A DNA stretch of 64,000 nucleotides from Chloroflexota bacterium (GTDB lineage Bacteria; Chloroflexota; Anaerolineae; Anaerolineales; Anaerolineaceae): the NCBI GenBank assembly GCA_029548365.1, contig JAKPNN010000014.1, positions 1 to 64,000 on the forward strand, written 5' to 3'. The position numbers and the translations under genes were made by a program. This document shows, one piece after another, positions 60,854-64,000 of the stretch. How positions within the stretch are numbered: the stretch's first letter is position 1; each line of letters starts with the position of its first letter. Under the pieces are notes generated by a model. It saw nothing but the letters and a program-made list of their open reading frames with translations. It was not told the DNA's origin and searched no databases.

Positions 60854-61406
60854 CTTCACCAACCAATGCTTATTGCCAATCTGCTTGACTGTGCCTTCAG
60901 GTCTTTCGTGATCGATAGGCCTGTGGAATATCATTATATTACACATGCTGCGTTGATGGTCGGGGTTGTGTCAGGCTGTGTAAGGAGTAAGATGATGACC
61001 GCGAACCTTTGCTTGAGAGAGCACAGTAAAAAATGGTGCAAACCCCGTCTGTTTGCTGAAAAACAGGCTCATTCAGCCGGCTTTCCGGTTTCACAGTCAT
61101 TCCTGACGAAATCTGGCCGGCAGCACAGACCTGGCACAGGCATATGGGCTTTGAAGAATGCGGCATGATCAACGGTCTTAACCAGGGCGGAATCGGTGAG
61201 GTGTTTTTTAGAAAAACCCTGTGACCCTTTGGGGCAGTATTAACATTCCATAATAAAGGCTGCATACATATTCCTTTTAGGGCAAAGTTAGGTAGAATCA
61301 CGATAGGCCTTGAAAAATAAACAGATTGCGCACGTTTGTTGTCGTTTGTATTTTGAAGTTGCGAAGGTCTACAACTTCCCCCTGGATCCGAATTTTCTAT
61401 CATCAT
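60854..61406. other. Gene-less stretch before clpC
   Basis: About 550 bases. Apart from the doubtful upstream extension of the FHA gene and its TATAAT I see no gene or repeat. A minus-strand open frame at 60939-61406 has no ribosome site and an unlikely amino acid make-up. No CIRCE-type inverted repeat is visible. Confidence 0.6.
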
Positions 61407-61436
61407 TTGACAATCCAGGTGTGTTGTTAATAAGAT
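61407..61436 (+). promoter_or_regulatory. clpC promoter
   Basis: TTGACA (61407-61412), an 18-nt spacer and TAAGAT (61431-61436), followed by AAGGAGG (61448-61454) and the GTG start at 61461. Confidence 0.7.
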
Positions 61437-61460
61437 AAAAAATTACCAAGGAGGTTATCT

Positions 61461-63989
61461 GTGGCTGGTATTGAAAATTTTTCACCCAAAGCACGCCAGG
61501 TGCTCAGCATGGCTCAAAAACATGCCGAGCGTTTGCAAAAGCCGCAAATCAGCACGGAGCACCTGTTAATTGCATTAATTGAACAGGAAGGCAGTGTTGC
61601 AGGCAGGGTTTTACGCGAACTCGGGCTGGAAACAGACCGGGTTTCTGCGCTGGTTGAAAAAGAGCTTGGGATTGGCGATCACACCGGGTCGGTCTCTCTT
61701 TCAGCGGGACTGCAGCAGGTCATCCCCTATGCCATGGAAGAGGCCCGTAAAAAAGGGCAAAAATTTGTGGGTACTGAACATCTTTTGATTGGATTGACCC
61801 GCCTGAACGATTGCGAGGCGATGAATATCCTCAGGAAATTCGGCCTCTCCGACGAGCAGATTCGCCGCCAGACGGATCGGGTGCTGCGAGAATCACAATC
61901 CGAAGCGCCGCCCGGACTTGCCGGGCATTCGAGGGCGCGCCGGCAGAAGGCGGATAAAAAAGAGGACCCTGAAAAGACTCCCCTGGTCGATCAATTGGCT
62001 ACCGACCTGACGTCGCTGGCTGAGCAAAATAAGCTCGACCCGGTCATCGGGAGGCAAAAGGAAATTGAGCGCGTCATCCAGATTCTGGCGCGGCGGACAA
62101 AAAACAACCCCGCTTTGATCGGTGAACCCGGCGTGGGAAAAACTGCCATCGTGGAAGGCCTGGCTCAGCGCATCATTGTTGGTGATGTGCCGGCACCTTT
62201 ACTGGACAAGCGCTTGCTTCAACTGGATGTGGGTTCGCTTGTGGCAGGTACGATGTACCGCGGCCAGTTTGAGGAACGCCTTAAACGCGTGATTGATGAG
62301 CTCAAATCCTCCGATGCAATCCTGTTCATCGATGAAGTGCACATGCTCGTGGGGGCTGGCTCTGCCGGTTCTTCCGTGGATGCAGCCAACATCCTCAAAC
62401 CCGCGCTTTCACGGGGCGAGTTGCAGGTGATCGGCGCGACCACCTTTAATGAGTATCGTAAAAATATCGAAAGCGATGCTGCCCTCGAACGTCGATTCCA
62501 ACCCATTGTCGTTTCAGAGCCGACGGTGGAGGAGACGGTTGAAATCCTGCATGGCATCCGCCCTGCTTATGAAGAGCATCACCGCTTGCGGATTGATGAC
62601 GAGGCGCTCGAACAGGCCGCCAGGCTGACCGCCCGATACGTGAGCGATCGTTTTTTGCCCGATAAAGCCATCGATTTAATCGATGAATCCGCTTCGCGGG
62701 TGCGCATGTACAAAAGTCCGGCGGCAGTCAATGCTAAAGAAATTATCACCGGCTTGCGCGAACTGCGCAAAGCGATTGAAGCCGCCAAGGAAGAAGAGGC
62801 TTACGACACGGTTGAAGAGCTGCAGAAACAGCTTGAGGGACTGGAAGCTCAACTGGAGGATTTGCGTACGGTTTGGGATCGCTCCACCAGCCCGCGGGTG
62901 ACTACCGAAGATATCGCCGAGGTGATTTCGATGTGGACCGGTGTACCCTTGATGCAACTGGAGACCGAGGAATCGGCTCGCTTGCTGAACATGGAATCTG
63001 AACTGGCCGGTCACATCATCGGTCAGGGTGAAGCCATTGAAACCTTATCAAAGGCCATTCGCCGTGCTCGGGCTGGTTTGAAGGACCCTGCCCGCCCGGT
63101 GGGTTCTTTTGTCTTCATGGGTCCCACGGGCGTGGGTAAAACCGAGCTCACCAAAGCGCTGGCAAAATTCATGTTTGGCAGCGAGGATGCGCTCATCCAG
63201 CTGGACATGTCCGAGTTCATGGAGCGCCACAGTGTCAGCCGTTTGGTGGGAGCGCCCCCTGGATATGTGGGCTATGAGGACGCCGGACAGCTCACCGAAG
63301 CGATCCGTCGGCGACCTTACTCGATTGTCGTGTTTGACGAAATCGAGAAGGCGCATACCGAAGCGCACAATATGCTCCTGCAAATCATGGAAGAGGGGCA
63401 CCTTTCAGACGCGCGCGGCCAAAAAGTAGACTTCCGCAACGCCATCATCATTATGACCACCAATATTGGGGCAGATGTGATCCGGCGCCAGTCGAATCTG
63501 GGTTTTGCGCTGAGTGTCGATGAAGAACAGCAAGAAGCGCAAGCCTATGATGATATGCACAAAAAGCTGATGGAAGCCCTCAAGCGCACCTTCCGCCCCG
63601 AGTTCATCAACCGGCTGGATAGCGTGATCGTCTTCCGGGTGCTCAATAAGGCGGATATCCGCGAGATCGTCCAGTTGGAGCTGGATAAGGTCAACCAGCG
63701 CCTGGAGGAGAACCACATTCACCTGCGTGCGACGGATGAAGCGCTGGAATTCTTAGCCGGGGAAGGTTATAACCCCGAGATGGGCGCCCGTCCACTCCGA
63801 CGGGTGATCCAGCGTAAGATCGAAGATCGTCTCTCGGATGCCCTGCTGGCCAGGGAGTTTGAGGACGGTCAGAACATCCTGATTGACATCCAGGTGACCC
63901 AGCAGGATGGAGCCCCGGTGACGGACATTGTCCTGCTGCACGACCCCCAGGGCGAGCAGGAACCCGATTTAGCTGCGGTGGAAATCTGA
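61461..63989 (+). CDS. clpC: ATP-dependent Clp protease ATP-binding subunit ClpC
   Basis: 842 residues, GTG start with AAGGAGG 6 nt upstream. The Clp N-domain repeats lie at 1-150 ([19 protein letters not shown] and [13 protein letters not shown]). AAA domain 1 has GEPGVGKTA (about 222). The middle UVR-like coiled coil ([18 protein letters not shown]) marks ClpC rather than ClpB. AAA domain 2 has GPTGVGKTE (about 551). It unfolds proteins for ClpP and handles heat-damaged ones. No ctsR, mcsA or mcsB precedes it, unlike in Firmicutes. Confidence 0.97.
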   Translation: MAGIENFSPKARQVLSMAQKHAERLQKPQISTEHLLIALIEQEGSVAGRVLRELGLETDRVSALVEKELGIGDHTGSVSLSAGLQQVIPYAMEEARKKGQKFVGTEHLLIGLTRLNDCEAMNILRKFGLSDEQIRRQTDRVLRESQSEAPPGLAGHSRARRQKADKKEDPEKTPLVDQLATDLTSLAEQNKLDPVIGRQKEIERVIQILARRTKNNPALIGEPGVGKTAIVEGLAQRIIVGDVPAPLLDKRLLQLDVGSLVAGTMYRGQFEERLKRVIDELKSSDAILFIDEVHMLVGAGSAGSSVDAANILKPALSRGELQVIGATTFNEYRKNIESDAALERRFQPIVVSEPTVEETVEILHGIRPAYEEHHRLRIDDEALEQAARLTARYVSDRFLPDKAIDLIDESASRVRMYKSPAAVNAKEIITGLRELRKAIEAAKEEEAYDTVEELQKQLEGLEAQLEDLRTVWDRSTSPRVTTEDIAEVISMWTGVPLMQLETEESARLLNMESELAGHIIGQGEAIETLSKAIRRARAGLKDPARPVGSFVFMGPTGVGKTELTKALAKFMFGSEDALIQLDMSEFMERHSVSRLVGAPPGYVGYEDAGQLTEAIRRRPYSIVVFDEIEKAHTEAHNMLLQIMEEGHLSDARGQKVDFRNAIIIMTTNIGADVIRRQSNLGFALSVDEEQQEAQAYDDMHKKLMEALKRTFRPEFINRLDSVIVFRVLNKADIREIVQLELDKVNQRLEENHIHLRATDEALEFLAGEGYNPEMGARPLRRVIQRKIEDRLSDALLAREFEDGQNILIDIQVTQQDGAPVTDIVLLHDPQGEQEPDLAAVEI

Positions 63990-63992
63990 TCC

Positions 63993-64000
63993 ATGGCTAA
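63993..64000 (+). CDS. Start of the next gene, cut by the window end
   Basis: ATG GCT AA begins 3 nt after the clpC stop. Only two and a half codons are visible. A radA-type gene often follows clpC, but this cannot be decided here. Confidence 0.3.

Noticed and set aside
60939-61406. Minus-strand open frame of 155 codons before clpC
   Set aside because: No Shine-Dalgarno, an unlikely composition with many Ser/Cys/Pro, and it overlaps the upstream part of the FHA gene.
1-64000. tRNA or rRNA genes
   Set aside because: None seen by eye: no T-loop GTTCRANYC with matching acceptor stem and no rRNA signature. A covariance-model search would be decisive.

Overview
The window looks like a chromosomal piece of a member of the Chloroflexota, most likely class Anaerolineae. 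This is an inference from gene content. It carries LCP and VanW-family cell-wall proteins without outer-membrane genes, and several lipoproteins with Thr/Pro-rich linkers. It also has an ECF sigma factor paired with a DUF5667/DUF5666 membrane protein, a CpXC protein, and GAAC-N4-GTTC (Gram-positive-type) LexA-like boxes. Genes are tightly packed, with many convergent pairs separated by 0-50 bases. I recognised no tRNA, rRNA, CRISPR array or intact transposon.

Layout. 1-1860 and 4520-5700 are repeat islands. Modules of about 0.5 kb carry a variable number of 90-bp units plus REP-like palindromes, with remnants of a REP-associated (Y1/RAYT) transposase and of an M20 peptidase. Between them lies the ECF sigma/DUF5667-DUF5666 pair. 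5.7-15.8 kb: glutamate dehydrogenase, a SIMPL lipoprotein, DegV, LCP, Trm112-like, VanW, an SLC13 permease and a DUF5684 protein. 15.9-18.5 kb: cytochrome c maturation CcmF and CcmE, the CcmE being of the Cys type. 18.6-20.3 kb: a deoxynucleoside kinase and a nucleotidyltransferase. 20.3-29.1 kb looks origin-proximal: a cluster of perfect DnaA boxes, two perfect parS sites 100 bp apart, dnaN and the SRP RNA gene, mixed with a frameshifted GNAT gene, TetR plus GH13, an acyltransferase, FkbM and RtcA. 29-42.9 kb: methyltransferase, lytic transglycosylase, Ldh-family dehydrogenase, GDPD plus a GH3-like protein, Ser/Thr kinase, PriA, a phosphoribosyltransferase and an MFS transporter. 42.9-46.0 kb: an ABC-F ATPase with its own attenuator leader and a small gene with a LexA-like box, enclosed in nested inverted repeats. 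46-64 kb: a second DnaA-box group, a NifU-type protein, a ChlI/ChlD-type chelatase gene split by a -1 frameshift at an A9 run, holB, surface lipoproteins, a sulfite-oxidase-like protein, a metallo-hydrolase, a PLP sulfur-amino-acid lyase, an ATP-cone uridine-kinase-like protein, CpXC, an FHA-winged helix regulator and clpC.

The most informative sites are regulatory. They are the MIRIRL leader peptide and terminator before the ABC-F gene, the A9 frameshift site, the parS pair with the DnaA boxes, and three LexA-like boxes at two promoters. A TetR operator also recurs in weaker form before the neighbouring amylase gene. At least six genes have a -10-like hexamer only 6-8 nt before the start codon and no Shine-Dalgarno, which suggests leaderless transcription.
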